Assembly: GCA_041658725.1 (NCBI GenBank) | Contig: JBAZZQ010000075.1 | Location: 1 to 16,572, forward strand | Source of the DNA: JBAZZQ01 sp041658725 | GTDB taxonomy: Bacteria > Planctomycetota > Phycisphaerae > JAAYCJ01 | DNA: 16,572 bases | Reading direction: 5' to 3' | Shown here: positions 8,646-13,708 of the stretch, in pieces | How positions within the stretch are numbered: position 1 is the stretch's first letter | Layout: each line of letters begins with the position of its first letter | The notes under the pieces: model-generated | Databases searched by the model: none | Told to the model about the DNA's origin: nothing | What the model saw: the letters and a program-made list of their open reading frames with translations, nothing else | Translations under genes and position numbers: made by a program

Positions 8646-8719
8646 GGCCACGTAGCCAAGCGGTTCAAGGCGGCGGATTGCAAATCCGTTATCCGTGGGT
8701 TCGAATCCCACCGTGGCCT
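8646..8719 (+). tRNA. tRNA-Cys (anticodon GCA)
   Basis: A complete 74-base cloverleaf. The acceptor stem GGCCACG (8646-8652) pairs with CGTGGCC (8712-8718), and the discriminator base is T8719. The anticodon stem GCGGA/TCCGT flanks the seven-base loop TTGCAAA with GCA at 8680-8682. The T arm GTGGG-TTCGAAT-CCCAC is at 8695-8711. CCA is not encoded. The gene is intact, so the recombinase gene just downstream suggests an island that integrated at its 3' end and regenerated the tRNA. Confidence 0.95.
8695..8719 (+). other. Probable island attachment site (attL) at the tRNA-Cys 3' end
   Basis: Many tyrosine recombinases integrate into the 3' part of a tRNA gene, often the T arm and acceptor stem, and restore the tRNA. 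The integrase gene starts about 100 bases downstream in the same orientation, which fits. No exact second copy of this segment was found in the rest of the window, so the right boundary probably lies outside it and the core limits are not determined. Confidence 0.45.
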
Positions 8720-8756
8720 ATTGTTATAACCCAACCAAATGCCCAAAAGAAAGAAA

Positions 8757-8785
8757 TTGACCTAAAGGCTGACCTAAACTATAAT
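8757..8785 (+). promoter_or_regulatory. Strong promoter of the integrase gene with a direct repeat
   Basis: TTGACC (8757-8762) and a perfect TATAAT (8780-8785) are spaced by 17 bases. TGACCTAAA occurs twice, at 8758-8766 and 8770-8778, with a 12-base period covering the -35 element and the spacer. This looks like a possible repressor or recombination-factor binding site. Confidence 0.7.
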
Positions 8786-8816
8786 AGTCCTTACTCGGAA
8801 AAATGGAGTGATGACT

Positions 8817-10235
8817 ATGGCAGAAAAAAAGTCAAAGATAGGTCGGGGACGGCGTTTTGTCCGCTTCGAAGGGCGGGAAATATATGGATTAAGCGTTCAT
8901 AAACCATCTGGCCGATATTACCGTCTCGTCAAGGGGAAAAGGGATTACCTTGGCTGCGATTTGGAACTTGCCAGTTTTGAATTAAGGCGAAGGCGGCGGG
9001 CAGAAGAAAAACCCCAGGAAAAATTATCCATTGATATCTCTGTCGGCGATGGTCCTTTTCCGAAGTCGGTTGATTGGGATGAGCTGATTAAACTTAACGG
9101 AAGGATTTGGTTGGCAGAATTTGGAAAATGGTTCGATATCGGCAAGGGGGATACAATAGAAATCGATGAAGAATACATCTGGCGGAAAGCCCGTGAGTTG
9201 ATATTGAAGAATCAGAATGAAGCGTCGCTCAAACTCAATATCCCTCAAATTGCTAATCTCATGGACCTTATACCTCCTTCGCCTTCACTGGCTCTTTCGG
9301 AAGTTGCTGAGCTTTACTACAACAAGCGAAAAACAATTTCCCATCACGAGCGGAAAGATTCGGAAAGTTTTTGGAATCAGTTCTGCGATATTGTTAAGGT
9401 GAAAACGGTAAGGGAGCTAATGATTGACCACATCAGAAAATACCAGGATGAAATATATGCCATTCAACAAAACGAGGAGTTTTCCTCCACTTATGTTTTG
9501 CATCGCTTTTCAAAAATAAAAACTATGTTTTCCAATGCAATGAAAAATGGAACTCATCAAGATGAACTGAGGAAAATGTTAGATTATTGTAAGATCCTTG
9601 AAAATCCGGAAAAGCCTCGTATTCGTCCTAATCCGATAAAAAGAGAGCATTTCCTGGCGATGTATAATGCGTTTGATAATAAATATAGGGCAATTCTTCT
9701 TTTGGCGTTAAATGTTGGTTTTTATCCCAAGGACTTTCAGGATCTGACAAAATCCGATTTGGACCTTAATAGCAAGACTCTGATTATGGATCGGAGAAAA
9801 ACAGGGGTATTGAGGGTGGGAATCCTTTGGGATAGAACCGTTGAGGCGATACAGGCATATTTAGATGAATGTAATCCAAAATCAGAAACCCTTTTTGTGA
9901 CGGAGTTCGATACTCCGATAACCCATCATGGTATACGCTATCACTGGAAGTCAATGCGAAGGAAAATTGAAATTCCTGATACGGTTTTATTCGAGCAGAT
10001 ACGGGACGGATCACAGACCGCAGCTATTTTGGGGGGAGCAACCCAGGAAGAGGTAAATTACCTTTTGGGGCATAAAGCCGACGGGGTTACAGATGCTTAT
10101 CTGATGAGACTTCCCCAGTTGACAACCAAAGCTGTTAAGGCAATCGAAAAATATTACTTTGGTTCTTCCCCTAAAACTGATGCTGTCCCTGAAAAAACAT
10201 CCAAGGCTAAGCAGAAAAAAGGGATAAATAAATAG
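8817..10235 (+). CDS. Tyrosine recombinase / integrase (planctomycete-like, no Arg I)
   Basis: A 472-residue site-specific recombinase that should integrate and excise the island at tRNA-Cys. Residues about 15-55 form an N-terminal part and about 138-245 resemble a core-binding domain. The C-terminal catalytic half shows K328 in RRKTG, R396 in FEQIRDG, H419 in YLLGHK and the presumed nucleophile Y428. The usual TGLR motif with the first catalytic arginine is replaced by VGFYPKDF (residues 300-307), and the H of HxxR is E393. From memory, planctomycete integrases often read CGFGNADC at the same place followed by a DLDxxW...RPKTG block, so this is probably a family trait and not decay. GGAG at 8805-8808 fits ATG 8817; GTG 8808 and ATG 8811 are too close to it. 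Confidence 0.8.
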   Translation: MAEKKSKIGRGRRFVRFEGREIYGLSVHKPSGRYYRLVKGKRDYLGCDLELASFELRRRRRAEEKPQEKLSIDISVGDGPFPKSVDWDELIKLNGRIWLAEFGKWFDIGKGDTIEIDEEYIWRKARELILKNQNEASLKLNIPQIANLMDLIPPSPSLALSEVAELYYNKRKTISHHERKDSESFWNQFCDIVKVKTVRELMIDHIRKYQDEIYAIQQNEEFSSTYVLHRFSKIKTMFSNAMKNGTHQDELRKMLDYCKILENPEKPRIRPNPIKREHFLAMYNAFDNKYRAILLLALNVGFYPKDFQDLTKSDLDLNSKTLIMDRRKTGVLRVGILWDRTVEAIQAYLDECNPKSETLFVTEFDTPITHHGIRYHWKSMRRKIEIPDTVLFEQIRDGSQTAAILGGATQEEVNYLLGHKADGVTDAYLMRLPQLTTKAVKAIEKYYFGSSPKTDAVPEKTSKAKQKKGINK

Positions 10236-10584
10236 GTATGATCCATTTCCCAGCCGTTGATCTGAGCAGGAATTCTACACGAATTTTACACAAATCTAGC
10301 GACATTTGGACAGAAACTCGCCACTCATTCTCTCTGCCCCCCCAGCCGACCACGTTCATTTCTGGTCGTTTTTCCGATTTCAGGTCGATCCAAATTCCCA
10401 TCCATCTCTGAAAAGAGCAGGTGTGCCAACTGTGCCAGCCAGGAACGACACCAGAGAAAGAATGCTAAACCATCCAATTGACCCTCAGCCTCAACCGCCG
10501 ATTTTCCTTCAGCCAACCTTCAATCTCGGGTACAATCCCACCTGACCAATGAACTCATTTATGGAGACGCAAAGGAGTGCCATC
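10236..10584. other. Intergenic region after the integrase
   Basis: About 350 bases with no convincing gene. It contains a weak terminator at 10347-10373 and a short tandem repeat, TGTGCCA twice with a nine-base period, near 10422-10437. The one plus-strand open frame here (10306-10545) is Pro-rich, lacks a ribosome site and overlaps the terminator, so I do not annotate it. Confidence 0.5.
10347..10373 (+). terminator. Possible weak terminator of the integrase gene
   Basis: CGACCA (10347-10352) pairs with TGGTCG (10363-10368) across a ten-base loop and is followed by TTTTT. The six-base stem is short and lies about 110 bases after the stop codon. Confidence 0.4.
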
Positions 10585-10929
10585 ATGGAAACGAGAATAA
10601 ATCGAATCGAATATCGGCAAGGAATGCTGGAAGAAAACATGAAACCGTCCGAACTTTCGGTCAGGCTGATTCAGGGTCCACAGATCACGGACGAAATTCG
10701 TCAATCCATCGAGAAGGAAAATATTTTTGAGTTGGGTGGGGTTTACGGGGACAAAAAAGCAGGCGATCCGATTGAATACGATCACCTGAAGATCGTCTTT
10801 TGGGATCGAACCGTTGAGATTGAGTTTTTCAACCGTGGCATTACCCTCTTGGCGACCGATAGCGAGATTATCAGGCGAATTCATCGGGTCATGTGCAAGG
10901 TGGATGGGCGGTTTGGGAAAAAGGATTAA
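10585..10929 (+). CDS. Hypothetical protein, 114 aa
   Basis: I do not recognise this protein. The ATG at 10585 has a good ribosome site (AAGGAG, 10572-10577); in-frame ATGs at 10549 and 10561 do not. The predicted product is soluble and mixed alpha/beta, with an amphipathic segment ending near IRQSIEKE (about residues 40-50), a hydrophobic stretch LKIVFWDRTVEIEFF (about 72-86) and a helix IIRRIHRVM near the C-terminus. There is no signal peptide or membrane segment. It stands alone, at least 350 bases from the integrase and 470 bases from the HU-like gene. Island location suggests an accessory role. The frame is well formed, so it is likely a real gene of unknown function. Confidence 0.6.
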   Translation: METRINRIEYRQGMLEENMKPSELSVRLIQGPQITDEIRQSIEKENIFELGGVYGDKKAGDPIEYDHLKIVFWDRTVEIEFFNRGITLLATDSEIIRRIHRVMCKVDGRFGKKD

Positions 10930-11086
10930 CCAACCAGTCTCAGCATCCCTAAGAGCCACATTCGGTTATGAATGAATTTTCTGTTAGTGTCGAGTATCGG
11001 AGGACGAGGGACCAGACGAACATCCGCCGTGCATAAGGTTCCAGAGGAAAAAATGAGGAATTCTTTTTAATTTTTTTCTGCTTATT

Positions 11087-11115
11087 TTGATATAGCCCCC
11101 TATGATTGTTATGAT
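11087..11115 (+). promoter_or_regulatory. Promoter of candidate small RNA A
   Basis: TTGATA (11087-11092) and TATGAT (11110-11115) are separated by 17 bases, five of six consensus bases in each. The predicted start is about 11122. No ribosome site with a sizeable reading frame follows before the terminator at 11181-11260. Confidence 0.55.
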
Positions 11116-11121
11116 ACCCAA

Positions 11122-11260
11122 TAGGATTTCGCCGTAAGAAAGAATTGAAAAGTTAAAAAGTTAATTTAATCGCAAAATTGATGCGACCGTGGGTCAAACA
11201 TCCCTTCTTTAGATATAGTGTCCCCCCCGCACTATATCACCCCTGCGGTCGCATTTTTTA
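11122..11260 (+). ncRNA. Candidate small RNA A
   Basis: A predicted transcript of about 135 bases between a good promoter and a strong terminator. The 5' half is A/T-rich and probably single-stranded. The 3' half folds into two nested stems. The outer stem, 11181-11189 with 11246-11254 (ATGCGACCG/CGGTCGCAT), can be extended by wobble pairs. The inner stem, 11212-11220 with 11230-11238 (GATATAGTG/CACTATATC), is closed by the C-rich loop TCCCCCCCG. A 29-codon open frame crosses the stems but has no ribosome site. Expression is inferred only from sequence signals, and I do not recognise an RNA family. It could also be a long leader or a stand-alone terminator. Confidence 0.45.
11181..11260 (+). 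terminator. Nested-hairpin terminator of small RNA A
   Basis: A perfect nine-base-pair outer stem directly followed by TTTTTT, with an internal nine-base-pair stem-loop exposing seven cytosines. The second stem within the loop is unusual for a simple terminator and suggests a structured RNA end. Confidence 0.65.
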
Positions 11261-11286
11261 TTTTCCCTAAAAATTACAAACGATTC

Positions 11287-11310
11287 ATGCCGCTCACAAA
11301 AAAATCGTTG
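11287..11310 (+). repeat. 24-base partial copy of the nuclease gene start
   Basis: This segment matches 12731-12754, the first eight codons of the SNase-like gene, at 22 of 24 positions; both differences (C/T at position 9, A/G at 15) are transitions. Both copies read ATG CCG CT. ACA AA. AAA TCG TTG, i.e. MPLTKKSL. Here the frame stops after ten codons. It may be the relic of a duplicated gene start. Confidence 0.6.
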
Positions 11311-11349
11311 AGGGTTTAAAACCGTTTCTCGATACAGTATCCCTCAACG
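11306..11349. repeat. 9-bp inverted repeat around a promoter upstream of the HU-like gene
   Basis: CGTTGAGGG (11306-11314) and CCCTCAACG (11341-11349) are exact reverse complements 26 bases apart. They cover the -35 element and the predicted start region of a promoter (TTGAGG 11309-11314, TACAGT 11333-11338, spacer 18). As DNA they could be a pair of operator half-sites; as RNA, a hairpin. Confidence 0.6.
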
Positions 11350-11362
11350 TGCCAAATTTTCA

Positions 11363-11391
11363 TTGAACTAAGGGAAAGCAATCCGTTATAA
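11363..11391 (+). promoter_or_regulatory. Proximal promoter of the HU-like gene
   Basis: TTGAAC (11363-11368) and TTATAA (11386-11391) are separated by 17 bases. The predicted start near 11398 leaves only about five bases before the ATG at 11403, so this transcript would be almost leaderless. A second, weaker promoter at 11309-11338 would give a leader of about 58 bases that includes AAGG at 11391-11394. Confidence 0.5.
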
Positions 11392-11402
11392 AGGTATGCG
11401 AT

Positions 11403-11777
11403 ATGGCTACCATAACCAAAAAAGGACTGATGGATCGGATTACGGATGACCTGAATCGTACACGACCTCGGTCTCAGATTAAAGGGATCCAAGTCAAATG
11501 GGTGGTTCAGAGATTTCTGGACATGATTGTCGAAGAACTGGCCAAAGGAAACCGTCTGGAGTTCCGTGAGTTTGGCGTGTTCGAGAGCAGACATTGCCCT
11601 GCACATTCGGCTCAGAACCCCAAGACGCTCGAAAAAGTCACCGTTCCCTCCAAACGAAAGGTGAAATTCAAAGTGGGTCGATTGATGAAGGAAAAGATTG
11701 CTGGCGACACAACTCCATCAAATTTCGATTCATTTATTCCGCCTTCTAATCTTTCAGATCAGTCAGGATTGCCATGA
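11403..11777 (+). CDS. HU/IHF-family DNA-binding protein
   Basis: A 124-residue histone-like protein of the HU/IHF family, expected to bind and bend DNA as a dimer. The N-terminal helical part (TKKGLMDRITDDL, then VKWVVQRFLDMIVEELAKGNRLEFREFGVF, about residues 5-59) matches the dimer core. The DNA-binding arm carries NPKTLEKVTVPSKRKVKFKVG (about 71-91), where HU proteins usually have RNPKTGE...VPAKRVPKFKPG; the arginine before NP is a glutamine here. A tail of about 30 residues, Ser/Pro-rich and probably disordered, extends past the usual 90-100 residue length. Promoters and a flanking inverted repeat lie just upstream. It may assist integrase-mediated recombination or compact island DNA; that role is inferred. 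Confidence 0.85.
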   Translation: MATITKKGLMDRITDDLNRTRPRSQIKGIQVKWVVQRFLDMIVEELAKGNRLEFREFGVFESRHCPAHSAQNPKTLEKVTVPSKRKVKFKVGRLMKEKIAGDTTPSNFDSFIPPSNLSDQSGLP

Positions 11778-11860
11778 AACTCTGGGGGATCAGATAAGTA
11801 CCTGGGTACTCCTTTGCCTCCACATCTTTAGCCGTATGAGCCAAATCTCCAACTTATAGG

Positions 11861-11889
11861 TTGCGTTCGGACGCAGAATTTGATACAGT
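11861..11889 (+). promoter_or_regulatory. Promoter of candidate small RNA B with overlapping palindrome
   Basis: TTGCGT (11861-11866) and TACAGT (11884-11889) are separated by 17 bases, with a predicted start near 11895. The perfect palindrome TGCGT-TCGG-ACGCA (11862-11875) overlaps the -35 element and could be an operator. Confidence 0.45.
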
Positions 11890-11894
11890 AGAGC

Positions 11895-11959
11895 ATCATC
11901 AAAAATTTCGTGTGTATAGCCCTGCGGAAAATCTAGAGGGTATTCCGTGGGGCTTTTTT
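11895..11959 (+). ncRNA. Candidate small RNA B
   Basis: A predicted transcript of about 65 bases. A short A/T-rich 5' region is followed by a strong terminator stem (11919-11929 with 11943-11953), and there is no plausible reading frame. If the promoter is not real, the hairpin could instead be the terminator of the HU-like gene, whose stop codon lies 140 bases upstream. I do not recognise a known RNA family. Confidence 0.35.
11919..11959 (+). terminator. Intrinsic terminator (small RNA B or HU-like gene)
   Basis: GCCCTGCGGAA (11919-11929) pairs along 11 positions, two of them G-T wobbles, with TTCCGTGGGGC (11943-11953) and is followed by TTTTTT (11954-11959). A second hairpin, ATGAAAG-TCT-CTTTCAT (11960-11976), follows at once. 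Confidence 0.75.
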
Positions 11960-12081
11960 ATGAAAGTCTCTTTCATCAATAAGCAGAATATGAAATCCCC
12001 TTATCGCAACAATTATATTTATTAATTCAAGATAATGAATGATTATCAATCAATTCCTACAAAAAAAATGGGAAAAAATCA

Positions 12082-12109
12082 TTGCAAAATAGAATAACGA
12101 TGGTAAGAT
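12082..12109 (+). promoter_or_regulatory. Extended -10 promoter of candidate small RNA C
   Basis: TTGCAA (12082-12087), a 16-base spacer, and TGG-TAAGAT (12101-12109) give a sigma70 promoter with an extended -10. A-tracts at 12061-12078 resemble an UP element. The predicted start is about 12116. Confidence 0.6.
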
Positions 12110-12115
12110 GAGAAT

Positions 12116-12193
12116 AGAGAGAGATGCCAAACACCACACACAAAGCATTCTCCTTAAACCCACTCAGTTGTTCTCCTCTGAGTGGGGTTTTTT
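12116..12193 (+). ncRNA. Candidate small RNA C
   Basis: A compact predicted transcript of about 78 bases made of two hairpins. The first pairs GAGATGC (12121-12127) with GCATTCTC (12145-12152), with one bulged base, and presents a 17-base A/C-rich loop (12128-12144) lacking self-complementarity. The second is a strong terminator ending in TTTTTT. An exposed A/C-rich loop beside a terminator is the usual architecture of antisense-type regulatory RNAs. The segment has no ribosome site or useful reading frame. The family is unknown, and function is inferred only from shape. Confidence 0.5.
12157..12193 (+). terminator. Intrinsic terminator of small RNA C
   Basis: CCCACTCAG (12159-12167) pairs perfectly with CTGAGTGGG (12178-12186) across a ten-base loop; G12187 is bulged before A58-T88 pairing resumes. 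TTTTTT follows at 12188-12193. Confidence 0.85.
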
Positions 12194-12313
12194 ATGCGCT
12201 TTTGTAAATAACAAAACGGATGGGTGGATCAAAAAACTTTCCGATGGATGATTATGAACCATTGACGGGCTGATGCGTACAATAAGTAGGACAAGATCGA
12301 AAGGATGTGAAGC

Positions 12314-12559
12314 ATGAGACAAGATCGACGATTGATGAAGCAGTCCTTCGGGGTCAATGAGTTGGGCTTGGCAGACCTGCCGATCAAGATCAGCAATGTA
12401 CGGCTGGCTTGGGTTCTTCATACACTTCTCGGGTTGAGATTCTCTTTCCCGCACGGAAAGAAAACACCCGATTCAAGCGACAAAAAAGATTATCGATCTT
12501 GGCGATTTTACCGGCACCGGCAGGACAAACTCAAGCCGGTCAGTGCCGTAGAAATATAG
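12314..12559 (+). CDS. Hypothetical basic protein, 81 aa
   Basis: An unrecognised 81-residue protein. The ATG at 12314 follows AAAGGA by eight bases, which supports translation. The first half contains a moderately hydrophobic stretch, ISNVRLAWVLHTLLGLRFSF (about residues 26-45), and the second half is strongly basic (KKDYRSWRFYRHRQDKLK). It lies between small RNA C and the nuclease promoter. The basic tail would suit nucleic-acid binding, but no known domain is visible. Overlapping frames on both strands look like shadows. Confidence rests on the ribosome site and position, not on homology. Confidence 0.45.
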   Translation: MRQDRRLMKQSFGVNELGLADLPIKISNVRLAWVLHTLLGLRFSFPHGKKTPDSSDKKDYRSWRFYRHRQDKLKPVSAVEI

Positions 12560-12647
12560 GTAGATTGTCCAAAGGTAATCCTTCTATCTGCGGAGCGTGG
12601 CTTTCAGCCGGAGCGGGTTTTCATCCGCCTTCCTGCTTCGGTTCTCT

Positions 12648-12677
12648 TTGGCGAATTGACTTTTTTTTCAGTATAAT
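12648..12677 (+). promoter_or_regulatory. Predicted promoter of the nuclease genes
   Basis: A perfect TATAAT (12672-12677) is preceded at 18 bases by TTGGCG (12648-12653), a four-of-six -35 match. A better -35 hexamer, TTGACT (12656-12661), is only ten bases away, too close to serve this -10. Confidence 0.5.
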
Positions 12678-12730
12678 GGCTTAAACGATAAAGAAAATTG
12701 TTTTTTTGCCTGATGGAAAAGGAGTTCCCC

Positions 12731-13222
12731 ATGCCGCTTACAAAGAAATCGTTGCCGATCATCATCACGTGCCTCTTCGTCTTGGTCTGCGTATCCGCCA
12801 TTGCCAAGGAAAACATTTTCAAGGTTCCGCTGAAAGAAAAGACATACGGAGACGCCATCGTCCAGGAAGTCACCAGCATCTATGACGGCGATACCTTCAC
12901 CGTGAACATCAAGGATTATCCGCCCATTATCGGTGATCGCATTTCCGTTCGAGTCTATGGCATTGATTGCCCTGAACTGAAGGATAAACGCTCGGCGATT
13001 CGTGATCTTGCCTTACGAGCGAAGCAGGCGACAGTAGCGGAGTTGCGAGGGGCAAAAGTCATCAAGTTGAAGAATGTGCGACGGGACGAACACTTTCGAA
13101 TTTTGGCGGAAGTCGAAGTGGATGGGCATAGTTTGGGAAAGGCATTGCTGGATGGAGGGTATGCCAAACCGTATGACGGTGGAACGAAAACAAAATGGGG
13201 AACTGATTTTCGGAGCAGGTAG
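12731..13222 (+). CDS. Secreted SNase-like (thermonuclease family) nuclease
   Basis: A 163-residue staphylococcal-nuclease-type phosphodiesterase. The N-terminus is a signal peptide: basic MPLTKK, hydrophobic core IIITCLFVLVCV, then AIA near residue 25, so the enzyme probably acts in the periplasm or outside the cell. The catalytic set is present: YDGDT with D52 and D54, R74 in VRVYGIDCPE with D79 and E82, and R123 in FRILAEV, corresponding to SNase D21, R35, D40, E43 and R87. ATG 12731 is preceded by AAGGAG; the longer frame from 12698 lacks a site and would bury the signal peptide. The gene ends 25 bases before the GIY-YIG gene, probably in one transcript. An imperfect copy of its first 24 bases lies at 11287. 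Confidence 0.85.
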   Translation: MPLTKKSLPIIITCLFVLVCVSAIAKENIFKVPLKEKTYGDAIVQEVTSIYDGDTFTVNIKDYPPIIGDRISVRVYGIDCPELKDKRSAIRDLALRAKQATVAELRGAKVIKLKNVRRDEHFRILAEVEVDGHSLGKALLDGGYAKPYDGGTKTKWGTDFRSR

Positions 13223-13247
13223 CTAATAAATACCGTTAAGGAATGGT

Positions 13248-13541
13248 ATGGATAATCAGAAAAAGTTCAGAGTCTATCTTCTCTTGTGCAAGGATGGGTC
13301 ATTATACTGTGGAATATCCAATGATATTACCAGGCGTTTGAAAATTCACAATGCTGGTCGAGGGTCGAGATACACTCGTTCTCGTTTGCCGGTGAAATTG
13401 CATGTTTTGGGATGTACCCTATCAAAACAAGAGGCATTAAAGCTTGAATACAAAATCAAACATACTTGCCGGCAGAACAAGGTTGCCATGTTGTTAGCGG
13501 CGAAATCTTCGAAGCGACGGAAGAAAGCAGATAATGGCTGA
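13248..13541 (+). CDS. GIY-YIG nuclease domain protein (UPF0213/YhbQ-like)
   Basis: A 97-residue protein consisting almost only of a GIY-YIG nuclease domain. The first half-motif reads VYLLLCKDGSLYCG (residues 9-22, with Y10 and Y20). These are followed by R29/R30, H34, Y42 and the metal-binding glutamate E67 in LKLEYKIK, matching single-domain members of the UPF0213 group. AAGGA at 13238-13242 supports the start. It follows the SNase-like gene by 25 bases and precedes hsdM. Family members have been linked to DNA cleavage or repair, but functions are poorly known. Here it may be a nuclease with a defence or mobility role; that is inferred from context. Confidence 0.85.
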   Translation: MDNQKKFRVYLLLCKDGSLYCGISNDITRRLKIHNAGRGSRYTRSRLPVKLHVLGCTLSKQEALKLEYKIKHTCRQNKVAMLLAAKSSKRRKKADNG

Positions 13542-13671
13542 TTTTACAGACTATTCAGTAAAAGTCAATTTTCTGGGTGATGTTATTCCCCTCCGCCCCA
13601 ATATCTTATTCCTTGTATTGATACTGCGAGTTCTGATAAAATACCGGCTGTGTCAAGCGTATGGTGTTTGA
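13534..13671 (+). CDS. Possible small hydrophobic protein, 45 aa
   Basis: A short frame beginning MADFTDYSVKVNFLG overlaps the last eight bases of the GIY-YIG gene in another frame. Its second half, NILFLVLILRVLIKYRL, could form one membrane segment. GGAAG lies ten bases before the ATG. There is no recognisable family. The predicted hsdM promoter lies inside it, which weakens the case. Confidence 0.25.
   Translation: MADFTDYSVKVNFLGDVIPLRPNILFLVLILRVLIKYRLCQAYGV
13613..13642 (+). promoter_or_regulatory. Predicted promoter of hsdMS
   Basis: TTGTAT (13613-13618), an 18-base spacer and the extended -10 TGA-TAAAAT (13634-13642) predict a start near 13649 and a 60-base leader to hsdM. Confidence 0.45.
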
Positions 13672-13708
13672 GACAAGAGACATCCCATCATTCGGAGTAT
13701 AGGCATAA

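Noticed and set aside
8469..8711. The N-terminal extension of the methyltransferase frame through the tRNA-Cys complement.
   Set aside because: That part is antisense tRNA sequence and lies upstream of the predicted promoter start.
10528..10542. A tRNA T-arm-like string, GGGTACAATCCCACC, resembling the tRNA-Cys 3' part, as a candidate attR.
   Set aside because: Only nine consecutive bases match exactly (AATCCCACC) with a shift and mismatches before them, and the acceptor-stem part is absent. A real attR should carry an exact copy.
10306..10545. A 79-codon Pro-rich open frame downstream of the integrase.
   Set aside because: It has no ribosome site, overlaps a terminator-like hairpin and has the composition of a chance frame.
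12031..12047. GATAAT-GAATG-ATTATC, resembling a Fur box.
   Set aside because: The spacer between the hexamers does not fit the 19-bp or 7-1-7 Fur consensus, and no iron-related gene is nearby. The region is A/T-rich, so chance is likely.
11087..12193. CRISPR array or tracrRNA-like origin for the three RNA units.
   Set aside because: No regularly spaced repeats and no Cas-like protein occur in the window.
11122..12193. Retron non-coding RNA.
   Set aside because: No reverse transcriptase gene is present on either strand.
12656..12677. TTGACT followed by TATAAT as a near-perfect promoter.
   Set aside because: The hexamers are only ten bases apart, too close for sigma70; the -35 at 12648-12653 is used instead.
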